A stretch of DNA of 64,000 bases from CAWCDJ01 sp963836015 (GTDB lineage Bacteria; Acidobacteriota; Terriglobia; Bryobacterales; Bryobacteraceae): contig CAWIIF010000004.1 of NCBI GenBank assembly GCA_963836015.1, positions 434,001-498,000 of the forward strand, read 5' to 3'. Both the position numbers and the translations under genes were made by a program. Position 1 is the first letter of the stretch, and the number at the start of each line of letters is the position of its first letter. Of this stretch, positions 25,401 through 31,981 are shown one piece after another. Below the pieces are notes generated by a model. It ran no database searches. It was not told the origin of the DNA and saw only the letters and a list, made by a program, of their open reading frames with translations.

Positions 25401-26114
25401 AGATTCGCTCGGGACACGAGAATCGCGCGCGAGGGCCACGAGTTGCCGTGCGATTCCAGCCGGCGGCAGCACAAAATCCGCCACACCCGCGGCGATGGCG
25501 CTTCTGGGCATGCTGTCGAACTTCGCGGTTCGCACGTCCTGAACGAAAGTGACGCCGCCCGCAGCCTTGATCGCCTGGAGGCCCAGCGTGCCATCTGAGG
25601 CGGTTCCGGACAAAACGACGCCGAGGGCCTTGCTGCCGCTGTCTGCCGCCAGGGCGCGGAAAAAAGAGTCGATCGGCATGTTGCGGCCACTCTCCGGACG
25701 GGGAGGAGTAAGAAGGACTCCATCGGAAATGCTGAGATTGCACCGTGGCGGAATGACGTAAACATGATTGGCCTCGGCGCGAGTCTCGCCCTTCACTTCA
25801 GACACAGGCATTTTGCTTGCGTTCGAGAGCAACTCCGTCAGATGGCTCTCGTGCTTCGGATCGAGGTGCTGAATCAGCACGAATGTCATGCCGGTATCGT
25901 CTGGCAGATGGCTGAGCAGATCCGTGAATGCCTCCAGTCCGCCGGCGGAGGCCCCTACGCCAACAACAGTGGGGAATATACTGGCTTCGTGGTGTTCCCC
26001 GGCCACTGGCTGCACCTTAGCCGCGGCTGCCCTGGAGGTCCTTTCAATCGAGGCAGTTCGTCGCTTTGGGCTTGGCGAATCACCCGGTCTGCGCTTGCCG
26101 GTTTTCTTTGCCAC
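22446..26114 (-). CDS. CheB-CheR-PAS-histidine kinase fusion protein (second copy)
   Basis: The product is 1222 aa starting with GTG at 26114 after a Lys/Arg-rich 45-residue leader. CheB domain (about 48-235): Ser56 in GASAGG, His83 in QHLDPKH, Asp174 in GTASDG. CheR (about 255-500): REPAVFEE region and SAM motif VPGCATGEEA. A coiled coil (ETAQEELESSNEELNTLNEELKTSN) leads to two PAS-like domains and a kinase with HisKA AYALTHDLQEPLRM and HATPase NLLSNSIKYR and PGTGIGLAICKRVV. Unlike the copy at 8720-12514 it lacks a C-terminal receiver; a separate kinase follows at once. The receiver-only protein at 26273-26734, encoded just upstream, is a candidate partner. Confidence 0.93.
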   Translation of the reverse strand: MAKKTGKRRPGDSPSPKRRTASIERTSRAAAAKVQPVAGEHHEASIFPTVVGVGASAGGLEAFTDLLSHLPDDTGMTFVLIQHLDPKHESHLTELLSNASKMPVSEVKGETRAEANHVYVIPPRCNLSISDGVLLTPPRPESGRNMPIDSFFRALAADSGSKALGVVLSGTASDGTLGLQAIKAAGGVTFVQDVRTAKFDSMPRSAIAAGVADFVLPPAGIARQLVALARDSRVPSESGEAIEPPGNAELAKVFRLVRSATGVDFTHYKHSTLARRIKRRMALRGFEKLEDYSRELEQNREEAKALCENCFITVTAFFREPAVFEELKRRVFPALVENRGPKDPVRIWVPGCATGEEAYSIAICLMEFLEDTKLSVPFEIFATDISETAIEKARAGTYKDTELANISPQRLARFFTGTERGRQVAKAIRDVCVFAVHNVAQDPPFSKLDLISCCNVLIYLGAALQRKVLSTLHYALNPTGFLVLGPSESIGTLSESFHQVEKTHKIYCMRPGANTPAPRLSEGRSATGRGDLRERIPEDRAGLDVLREADRLVLREYGPPGAIIDEDMNIVQVRGRTAPYLELSPGQPTRNLLKLAREGLITGLGTAIRAARQRNAAAKEDGFRIEDGGQLREVAIKVIPCGGESSSKERHFLVLFEDGEAHGGPRAAHKPTIQDSEASARLRRELVATKEYLQSIVEDNAAALEERRAVNEEAQAANEELETAQEELESSNEELNTLNEELKTSNVEFSKVNRDLTNLLESISIPLVMVGQDLRVRRFTRAIEPMLNLIASDVGRSITDLQPQMELPDLRRLLLDAMAGGNRQPRDVRDAHGRWYSLRILPSVGLNGKIDGAVLMLIDIDAAKRGLDFAEAIVETVREPLVTLDQNLQVLKANRTFYETFRTAREETEGRLIYDLGNGQWNIPKLRELLENILPARSTFRDFEVTYEFEHVGRKVMLLNASEIFNPNAQARTILLAIEDVTDRKKAEEALRTTNAELQHFAYALTHDLQEPLRMVVNFTELLGQEYAGKLGEEGARYIAYSVEGALRIEALLKALLAYWEVTEREQNSFASVDCGAVLAKALLNLHVAIAQSGAIVTSDPLPTVVAEEVSLMQLFQNLLSNSIKYRSAEAPNIHVSAERCGQGWLFTVRDNGIGIDPQDSERVFGMFKRLHGSEIPGTGIGLAICKRVVERQGGRIWVESEIGRGATFKFTIPAGRPEPGR

Positions 26115-26181
26115 ACGCCACCATTACCTTTCTCCCCGGGACGAACGAGCGCCATCGCCGGAACGGAAATGCCACTTACAG

Positions 26182-26196
26182 GCACGTGCCGTGCCA
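26182..26196 (-). promoter_or_regulatory. Sigma54-like promoter for the 26114 CheB-CheR kinase
   Basis: The minus strand reads TGG-CACGGCACG-TGC-C. TGGCACG matches the classical -24 consensus exactly. It lies 68 bp before the GTG start. The embedded palindrome GGCACGTGCC could instead be an operator. No RTGCAR dyad was found upstream. Confidence 0.45.
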
Positions 26197-26272
26197 ATCT
26201 TGCGCTAGGGCAGCCAACTGACTGAATTGTAGCGCCGTGACGCTGGGAGGCGTGGCTGGCATCCTGCAGGCG

Positions 26273-26734
26273 TCAGCCGCTTCGGGCGCCTGCGAGCAGA
26301 TCCTTGATGATTTTGCCGATCTCCATGAATTGATGCAGGCCGGAAGGCTTCGTGATGAATTGAGCAACTCCCAGGTCCTTGAGAAGAGCCTCGTCCCGGC
26401 GGGACCGGGAAGAACTCCACACGCACACCGGAACGCCACCGAGATGTTTGGCGGTTCGGATCTCGCGCAAGATGTCTTCACCGGTATACTTGGCCAGGTT
26501 CAGGTCCACCAGGATCAAGTCCGGAGTGGCCGCATCCGTGTAGGCCCCCTGTCTGCCGATGAACGAGAGAGCTTCGGCTCCGGTCAGCAAGTGAACCAAT
26601 TCAAATCGCAGATCCTGCTTTTTCAGGGCTCGCTCGAGCAGGAACACGTCCGAGTCGTTGTCTTCGATGACAAGGATTCGGGCATCGCGAACAACCGAAG
26701 CGTGTTTCAAACTCACCCCCCCACTCTTCATCAT
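26273..26734 (-). CDS. Stand-alone response-regulator receiver protein
   Basis: The product is 153 aa; its ATG overlaps the sortase stop codon (ATGA). The receiver domain has the acidic pair in VIEDNDSD, phospho-acceptor Asp77 in LILVDLNL, switch residues in VCVWSSS and Lys in FITKPSG. An insertion around QGAYTDAATPD and the loop FITKPSGLHQFMEIGKI are typical of Rcp1-like receivers that pair with bacteriophytochrome-type or cytosolic kinases. There is no output domain. It sits between the sortase operon and the CheB-CheR kinase operon and probably shuttles phosphate from the kinases. Confidence 0.88.
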   Translation of the reverse strand: MMKSGGVSLKHASVVRDARILVIEDNDSDVFLLERALKKQDLRFELVHLLTGAEALSFIGRQGAYTDAATPDLILVDLNLAKYTGEDILREIRTAKHLGGVPVCVWSSSRSRRDEALLKDLGVAQFITKPSGLHQFMEIGKIIKDLLAGARSG

Positions 26735-27357
26735 TCCACAATTGATGGTGACGCTTTTTGCGGTGCCACCTGCCTGGCCCTTACGACGAATCGCTTGGGC
26801 GCGGCGCCAATATAGAAAAAGGGATAGCAGGTTACCATGGTCAGCACGTTCTCTGACGAGGGGGCGAGTACCCCTACGTCGTCCGGCTCCACTATCCTTA
26901 GCGACTCAACTTGGTATTTGAAGTCGCCCTCCGGCGTCGAGAATTGAATTTCGTCCTGGATCCTCACGTCCTTCAGCGGGCGAAAGAATGTGTCGCGGTG
27001 CCCGGCGAGGCCCACGTTGCCGGGTTGTCCCGGCAGCGCCGTTCCGGGAATATGTTCGACTGCCCGCCGGAGAGTGGTCTTGTCGATCCCCTCGACGACC
27101 ACCGCGGAAAGGAGGAGACGTGGGATCTCAATGCGGCCGACCAGGCCGTCTGTCCCGGAGGCACGTGCACTCCCGCTCGTCGCGCGCCGATCACGCAGCA
27201 GGCGGTCGAGATCCAGGCTCTCGCGCCTCTGGAAGACCCAGGCGTCCCCCAACGCGAATCCGCAATAGCCCAGAAGCAAGACGGCGCAGGCGAAGAGTAC
27301 ACGCTGGACCCACGTCAAAATCCGCCGGAGTGGCTGTTTCCTGACCACAAGCCTCAC
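26731..27357 (-). CDS. Class D-type sortase
   Basis: The product is 208 aa. One N-terminal membrane anchor (VLFACAVLLLGYCGFALGDAWVF) is followed by the sortase barrel: GRIEIPRLLLSAVVVEGID, His120 in GLAGHRDTFFRPL, Cys177 in LTMVTCYPF and the Arg region PKRFVVRAR (189 and 193). His, Cys and Arg form the catalytic triad of a cysteine transpeptidase that attaches proteins carrying an LPxTx tail. It overlaps the VWFA gene upstream (start/stop overlap 27354-27357) and the receiver gene downstream, so the three are coupled. The likely substrate is the LPKTA protein at 28756-29511. Confidence 0.88.
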   Translation of the reverse strand: MRLVVRKQPLRRILTWVQRVLFACAVLLLGYCGFALGDAWVFQRRESLDLDRLLRDRRATSGSARASGTDGLVGRIEIPRLLLSAVVVEGIDKTTLRRAVEHIPGTALPGQPGNVGLAGHRDTFFRPLKDVRIQDEIQFSTPEGDFKYQVESLRIVEPDDVGVLAPSSENVLTMVTCYPFFYIGAAPKRFVVRARQVAPQKASPSIVE

Positions 27358-28349
27358 TTGGCGCCCTTCTCATCAAGCCGTGGTCTCGCGCCGGCTATGT
27401 AGCCGGTGCGCGTGCGCACGAACATTCTGTCGTGGCCCTTTGCCTGGGCGACTACCCGGATCGCCCGATAAGTACCGTCACGACCGGGGTTGCGTGGAAC
27501 ATATCCGATCGTGTATTGATGGCGGATGTCCCGGGCGATGCGCTGGCAGATGGCCGCCACTTCGCCGAACTGGTCAGGAAGGAAGGTTTCGCCGCCCGTC
27601 GCCTCTGCCAGGCGTTTGAGTACGCCCGGGTTCCGGTCTGGATCTTCGTCGTCGAATAGACCCACGGTGTAGATTACGGCGCTGGACTGCTGCGCCAGTT
27701 TCATGACCTGGGTCAGGCTGCGCTTACTCGCGTTGTCACCGCCATCACTGACGACGATCAACACTTTTCGATCCCGGCTGCCTGCCTGCAATTCGTCTAA
27801 CGCCTCGGCGACCGCGTCGTAAAGAGCCGTCTCGCCCCGGGTAGGTACGGTCGTAATCGCGTTCTCCAGTTCGGCGACGCTATTGGTGAATCGGATCGTG
27901 CCGGGCAGGCCCAGCGATACGATCTCATTGAAGTTGACGACGAACATTTCGTCTTCCCGATTGCTGGACCGAACGAACGTCCGGGCCGCGGCGGTCACCT
28001 CCGCAAGTTTCGGCTGCATTGTTGTGCTGTGGTCGACAACCAGTCCCACGGTGACCGGAATATCTTCGTTTCTGAAGAGCCGGATGGGTTGCCGCACGCC
28101 GTCCTCATAAACCGTAAAATCCTGCTCGCCCAAGTTGTGGACAAAGCTACCTTCCCGGTCGGTCACCGTAGCGTGCAACACCACCAGGGCGACGTCCACC
28201 GAAATTCGGAAGGATTCAGGGTCGTGATCTTGTCTGGTTGGGCGAGCCTGAGGCCTGGCGTAGCCTGCCAGGCAAATCACGAGAAGGACCAGCAGAACGA
28301 TCGCTTTCACCGCGCCACGCTCTCCCGCCCGTGACAGCCACCTTCTCAT
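27354..28349 (-). CDS. VWFA-related acidobacterial secreted protein
   Basis: The product is 331 aa. ATG at 28349 is chosen for the AGGAGAGC ribosome site; the open frame has 14 more codons upstream. A signal sequence (AIVLLVLLVICLAGYARPQ) is followed by FRISVDVALVVLHATVTDREGSFVHNLGEQDFTVYEDG, the hallmark opening of the VWFA-related acidobacterial family. The VWA domain then has MIDAS residues in VDHSTTM, with TRGETALYDAVAEAL and VVSDGGDN. Such proteins are found in large numbers in this phylum; their ligands are unknown. Coupling to a sortase suggests a role at the cell surface. Confidence 0.88.
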   Translation of the reverse strand: MRRWLSRAGERGAVKAIVLLVLLVICLAGYARPQARPTRQDHDPESFRISVDVALVVLHATVTDREGSFVHNLGEQDFTVYEDGVRQPIRLFRNEDIPVTVGLVVDHSTTMQPKLAEVTAAARTFVRSSNREDEMFVVNFNEIVSLGLPGTIRFTNSVAELENAITTVPTRGETALYDAVAEALDELQAGSRDRKVLIVVSDGGDNASKRSLTQVMKLAQQSSAVIYTVGLFDDEDPDRNPGVLKRLAEATGGETFLPDQFGEVAAICQRIARDIRHQYTIGYVPRNPGRDGTYRAIRVVAQAKGHDRMFVRTRTGYIAGARPRLDEKGAK

Positions 28350-28412
28350 CGCTGCTCTCCTTCTCGACTTGGCGACGTATCGCGCTGACAATCCGGCCCT
28401 GTACGGCGGACA

Positions 28413-28634
28413 CTAGCTCTTCATCTTTACGTTTACGGCAAACATTGTGCCGACCCCGGCCAACATCAGCAACGCACTCACAAAGGGCGACACCTTTTCC
28501 TTATGCCGGGTTTCAACGCCGACGGACACACCGCCAGCTTCGAACCCTTCCCGTTCGGAGTGGGGTATCGGTACAACGAGCGAACCGATACCCAAAATCA
28601 GCACCATCATTCCAACCCAAAACAGAGCTTTCAT
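28413..28634 (-). CDS. Small two-helix membrane protein, 73 aa
   Basis: GAAGGGGA lies shortly before the ATG. Two hydrophobic helices (FWVGMMVLILGIGSLVVPI and FVSALLMLAGVGTMFAV) flank a polar loop with GFEAGGVSVGVETRHKEKV. The pattern of a VPIPH motif followed by a Gly-Val-rich loop and a second helix is seen in small acidobacterial membrane proteins of unknown role. It lies between the sortase-substrate gene and the VWFA gene on the same strand, separated by 60-120 bp. Confidence 0.7.
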   Translation of the reverse strand: MKALFWVGMMVLILGIGSLVVPIPHSEREGFEAGGVSVGVETRHKEKVSPFVSALLMLAGVGTMFAVNVKMKS

Positions 28635-28755
28635 ATATTCCCCTTCGCGTGCCGGGCCAACAGTGGAAAGTTGCCCGGCAATATCGCCTCAGCGGCACCA
28701 CCCCCAGCCGTAGGCGCGCCGGAACAAAGACGCGCCGCGTCGTGGGCTAAGGCCC

Positions 28756-29511
28756 CTACAGAACGCGTTTTTGTGCCAGTCGGAGGGTCCAGGCGCCGCC
28801 TAAAGCGAGCAACCCGAACAGCGCGATCAGACCCAAGGGACTCGCGGTTTTCGGGAGTTCCTTCGACGCTACCTCTGTCGGCTCGGCCTTCTCCGCTGCC
28901 ATTTCCTGCGCTGGTGGCGGGGTAACCACCTCGGCGACCTCTACCTCTTCTCCGGTGGGTTTAATCGCCATAATGGGTGCCTGCTTTAGTTCTACGACTA
29001 CTGGCTCGTCCGCCGTCTTGATCGGCTCCGCGACTTCCACCGGGATCTCGGCGGCCACGAAGAGGACGGGTGTGTTGGTCACTTTGGCCAGTTCTATTGC
29101 TTTCGCCTTCGGGTAAACGAACTCTTCACCCCAGTTTCTGCCGGGATAGAACCATGCGCGCAGCGCCTCCGGCTGGCCCGCCGGCCGTTCCCGGAAAGTG
29201 ACTACAGTCTTGCCGGTCGCTCTGAGGCGATAGTTCGGGATGGCCAGGATGGTGGCGTAGCATTGCGTCTCATCCGCGTTGAAGATCTGGACAATGTGGC
29301 GGTCGGACTGCGAGTCCAGGATTTTGAACACGTAGGTGCCGGCTGGCAATACCCCCCACCCTTTGAGGTGGACTCCCGGAATCTCCACAGGCCCGCTGAA
29401 AGTCATGACGGTTTTTCGGTCCCACGCATCCGCCTTTGCGGTTGGTGCGAATGCCGCACCCATCAGCGCAACGCAAAACGCCGTTGCTGTTACTGTTCTC
29501 AAGACACTCAT
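28756..29511 (-). CDS. Exported protein with LPKTA sorting signal
   Basis: The product is 251 aa. ATG at 29511 has AGGAG 9 nt upstream; the longer open frame is not supported. Signal peptide: MSVLRTVTATAFCVALMGAA. The mature domain (about 30-155) contains VEIPGVHLKGWGVLPAGTYVFKILDSQ, a beta-rich module common in acidobacterial surface proteins. A Pro/Glu/Val-rich stalk (155-215) leads to ELPKTASP at residues 218-225, a hydrophobic helix (LGLIALFGLLALGGAWTL) and a basic tail RLAQKRVL. This is a complete sortase recognition signal. The class D-type sortase 1.4 kb downstream on the same strand is the obvious partner. Confidence 0.85.
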   Translation of the reverse strand: MSVLRTVTATAFCVALMGAAFAPTAKADAWDRKTVMTFSGPVEIPGVHLKGWGVLPAGTYVFKILDSQSDRHIVQIFNADETQCYATILAIPNYRLRATGKTVVTFRERPAGQPEALRAWFYPGRNWGEEFVYPKAKAIELAKVTNTPVLFVAAEIPVEVAEPIKTADEPVVVELKQAPIMAIKPTGEEVEVAEVVTPPPAQEMAAEKAEPTEVASKELPKTASPLGLIALFGLLALGGAWTLRLAQKRVL

Positions 29512-29616
29512 TTGCTTTTTCTCCTCTTTTTCTCGAATGTATGCGGCCGGCTCTCCGCTCCGTCGGGCGCCATGCCTGCAGCAACGGCTGGCCGGCCACA
29601 AGACGAAAGAGGGAAA

Positions 29617-29631
29617 GCATTCCGAGGTCCA
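29617..29631 (-). promoter_or_regulatory. Sigma54-like promoter for the sortase-substrate gene
   Basis: The minus strand reads TGG-ACCTCGGAA-TGC-T, 106 bp before the ATG at 29511. The leader would be about 94 nt. The nearest dyad-like site is at 29786-29800, 155 bp upstream. Confidence 0.35.
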
Positions 29632-30084
29632 TCGGAGCGAAACTGCGCGAAGAACACGTCTGTTATCGGCTATAGGGCCATGCTTGCTGGGACTTGAGAA
29701 ACAAGCCCTGCCAACAACACTGGGGAATCTCCCCCAACTAACATTCCCTATTGCCTTCAGGCTCATGCAGGTATTACTTTTCAGGGTGCAGGAATTGCTG
29801 CGAATGACACGGTCCCTTGAAAGACAAAGATCCCTCTGCAGCAACAAACAAGGGAGAGACAAGTGAACGGTGATAATAAATCGAACACCGGCTCCCGCAA
29901 GCACGCTGTTGCGATAGCCCACTCATCTTTCTACCTGCCGGTTGCAACAGAGGGGGAAGTTTGAAAGGCTACTTCGCCAATTCAGCTAACTCTTAAGCAA
30001 CCTGACGGCCACATCCCAGTCTTAGACGGAACCGTGCTTGGCTGCCGATCATGTGCGATTGGGAGGAGCGGCATCTTGCTCGAC
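29632..30084. other. Gene-free regulatory region
   Basis: No ORF with a ribosome site was found here. The region holds an inverted repeat GGGGA-ATC-TCCCC at 29722-29734 and repeated CCTGCA half-sites on the minus strand (around 29765 and 29790). It is less GC-rich than the flanking genes. Confidence 0.4.
29786..29800. promoter_or_regulatory. Partial TGCA dyad upstream of the sortase substrate
   Basis: GTGCAG-GAA-TTGCTG matches the left half and core of RTGCAR-N3-YTGCAY, and shares TGCAGGAATTGC with the dyad at 12629. The right arm is degenerate. Its distance to the promoter (155 bp) exceeds that of the other pairs. Confidence 0.3.
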
Positions 30085-30432
30085 TCATTCCGGTTCGGTT
30101 TCGCCTGTAAATCCGATCTTTCGCGCCTCCTGCCGGATCGCAGCCGAAAACTGCTTCGCAACAACGATGGCCAAGACTTGGCTCCATGGAACCAGGAGGC
30201 TTAGCCGCTCCACGGTAGAATCCTGCTTTCGCTTGTCCGCATTCAATTCGATCCAGACGCCCCTGGCGTCGTCGGAATCGAGGACTCTGACGAATAGTAT
30301 GTGACTTTCGTCAACCCCGCGAATTTCCGGTTGTGGATTCTCGTGCGGGCGGAGAAACATCTTTACGCCATGCAGATTTGCCCAAGTTCGTTTAACCACG
30401 ACCGCAATGCTGGCATCTTCATCAATCTGCAT
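30085..30432 (-). CDS. Conserved-looking hypothetical protein, 115 aa
   Basis: The ATG at 30432 follows GAGAGG. The protein is soluble, starts MQIDEDASIAVVVKRTW and alternates strands and helices, with GVDESHILFVRVLDSDDARGVWIELNAD and PWSQVLAIVVAKQFSAAIRQEARKIGF. The acidic and tryptophan positions look constrained, which suggests a real gene. No signal peptide, membrane segment or known motif is seen, and I do not recognise the family. It is followed downstream by the sortase-substrate region on the same strand and lies upstream-divergent to the stress cluster. Confidence 0.6.
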   Translation of the reverse strand: MQIDEDASIAVVVKRTWANLHGVKMFLRPHENPQPEIRGVDESHILFVRVLDSDDARGVWIELNADKRKQDSTVERLSLLVPWSQVLAIVVAKQFSAAIRQEARKIGFTGETEPE

Positions 30433-30881
30433 TGAATTGACCTCTCAGTTCCATCCGGGCAAGCGGCCGAACAATGGTCCCCGATAGTGGTTGGATCTGT
30501 GTTTCGCACGGCAATACGGTCACGCCCACCGTAGCCGGTGAAGGCTGTTCCCAACAGACCCGCTGCCGCCGTCCGCACGTCCGGCATTCGTACTGGCCGT
30601 GCGAAGGCCACATGGGCTCTGTATGCATCAACCTGCACCAGAGATCCGCGATCCGTGCTCGGGCCGGTTTCATCGAGATCCACACCTCTTGCCCAGGCGC
30701 ATGGTTTCTAAATGGCGGCGCCGGGGCTTTCGCGCGCAGGTTCCTTCAGGTCTTGCCTTCAGGTTCTCAGGCTCACATTTCGCAGCACGTTTGCCGCCGT
30801 TTAAACCGTGAGCTTGATGTAGGGACGTTTGCCGCGAGGACGTTCGCCGACCTTCTCGTTCAGCGAAATGTGCATGTGGAG
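30433..30881. other. Region without a supported gene
   Basis: ORFs on both strands overlap each other and lack ribosome sites and protein-like composition. Its right edge leads into the regulatory elements at 30882-30964. Confidence 0.4.
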
Positions 30882-30896
30882 AGGCAACTTCTGCAC
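30882..30896. promoter_or_regulatory. TGCA dyad upstream of the 31005 gene
   Basis: AGGCAA-CTT-CTGCAC matches RTGCAR-N3-YTGCAY except at the second base. Upstream on the plus strand, AAAT (30866-30869) sits at the same offset as in the sites at 8637 and 12629. It lies 54 bp before the sigma54-like promoter. Confidence 0.4.
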
Positions 30897-30949
30897 GTAC
30901 GCACGGCTGCCTTCTTCCGTATCCCTCCACCGCGGCGGTCGACATCGCT

Positions 30950-30964
30950 TGGCCCGCCTCGTGC
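30950..30964 (+). promoter_or_regulatory. Sigma54-like promoter for the stress cluster
   Basis: TGG-CCCGCCTCG-TGC-T with GG-N10-GC spacing, 41 bp before the ATG at 31005. The predicted leader of about 29 nt contains the AAGGAGG ribosome site. Confidence 0.5.
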
Positions 30965-31004
30965 TTAGACAGAATCAAGGCACTTCCATAAGGAGGAATG
31001 CTAA

Positions 31005-31637
31005 ATGGCAAGGAATACATCGGTCATGGGAATTTATGCGGATCGGGCAACCGTTTCGGCTGCTATCGACGTCCTGCATAAGGCGGGGTATCGGGCGCCG
31101 GACATCTCGGTCCTGTCGTCTGACAACCAAGGCTCAAAGGATTTCGCGCACGAGAAACACAACAAGGCACTCGCAGGCGCGGCCACGGGAGCGGCGGCGG
31201 GCGCGGTGGTGGGATCGGCATTGGCGTGGTCCGTTTCCACTCAGGCTATCGCCATCACGGTCTTAGCACCACTTGTCGCGGCTGGACCGCTGCTGGCTGC
31301 TTTGGCTGGCGCCGGTGCCGGCGGGGCACTGGGTTGGATCGCGGGATTGGCGGCAGGCGTGGGTCTTACCGAATATGTTGCCAAGCGGTACGCAGGTAGA
31401 AACCGAAGTGGCGGCATTCTCCTATCCGTTCACTGCGACAGTCCAGAGTGGCGTGACCGGGCGAAGAGAACCCTGAAAGACACAGGCGCCCGCAACATCT
31501 CTTCCGGTGCCGAGGCCGCCGCCGACTACGGGACGACGGACAAGCCGACGGAGAGGGCGCCGGCGGTCCTGGTGCATCGTGGCGAAGTGCCTGCCCAACA
31601 GACGGTCGAATACACCAGTGACGACACCAGGAAATGA
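31005..31637 (+). CDS. DUF3341-like / general stress protein 17M-like membrane protein
   Basis: The product is 210 aa; AAGGAGG lies 8 nt before the ATG. The N-terminus (SVMGIYADRATVSAAIDVLHKAGYRAPDISVLSSDN) is a small alpha/beta module. It is followed by KDFAHEKHNKALAGAATGAAAGAVVGSAL and Gly/Ala-rich membrane helices (ITVLAPLVAAGPLLAALAGAGAGGALGWIAG). A second alpha/beta module follows (GGILLSVHCDSPEWRDRAKRTLKDTGARNISSGAEA). This layout is common in acidobacterial stress-type proteins annotated as DUF3341-like. Biochemical function is unknown. It opens a cluster of small membrane proteins. Confidence 0.78.
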   Translation: MARNTSVMGIYADRATVSAAIDVLHKAGYRAPDISVLSSDNQGSKDFAHEKHNKALAGAATGAAAGAVVGSALAWSVSTQAIAITVLAPLVAAGPLLAALAGAGAGGALGWIAGLAAGVGLTEYVAKRYAGRNRSGGILLSVHCDSPEWRDRAKRTLKDTGARNISSGAEAAADYGTTDKPTERAPAVLVHRGEVPAQQTVEYTSDDTRK

Positions 31638-31680
31638 TCAATCACGGCCGGATTGACAATTAGAGGAAGGGAAAAGGGAA

Positions 31681-31836
31681 ATGCTAATACTGCTTATCGT
31701 TCTGTTGTTGGTTCTAGGCGCTGGCGGAGGATACTATGGGCATACCCGGTGGGGTTATGGCGGGGGTGCGGGCGTAGGACTAGGCACCATACTATTGGTT
31801 CTCCTCGTAGCCTACCTATTGGGTATCTTTCACTGA
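31681..31836 (+). CDS. DUF3309-family small membrane protein, 51 aa
   Basis: ATG at 31681 follows GGAAGGGAAAAGGGAA. The product has two hydrophobic helices (MLILLIVLLLVLGAGGGYYG and GLGTILLVLLVAYLLGIF) joined by a Gly-rich turn with HTRWGYGGG. This is the DUF3309 pattern of about 50 residues, widespread in soil bacteria with no known function. It starts 44 bp after the stop of the preceding gene and is probably co-transcribed. The 26-residue protein at 18233-18313 looks like its N-terminal half. Confidence 0.85.
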   Translation: MLILLIVLLLVLGAGGGYYGHTRWGYGGGAGVGLGTILLVLLVAYLLGIFH

Positions 31837-31932
31837 GGCCGGTCCGCCCTCACTAATCATCCGGATCGGACGGTGCGCAAAACCAGGGCCGAGGCCGAGA
31901 CGGCAAGAGCGTTGAAGCCCGGTTAGGTGGTC

Positions 31933-31947
31933 TGGTCGCCTGCGTGC
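31933..31947 (+). promoter_or_regulatory. Sigma54-like promoter for the glutamine-rich protein
   Basis: TGG-TCGCCTGCG-TGC-A with GG-N10-GC spacing, 35 bp before the ATG at 31982. A GTGCGC half-site lies around 31872, but no full dyad was found. Confidence 0.4.
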
Positions 31948-31981
31948 ATACTCCGTAGCGACCTTAACGGAGGTAATGATT

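Noticed and set aside
30422..30685. Minus-strand ORFs upstream of the 30432 gene
   Set aside because: Two ORFs overlap each other in different frames without ribosome sites; no protein-like pattern.
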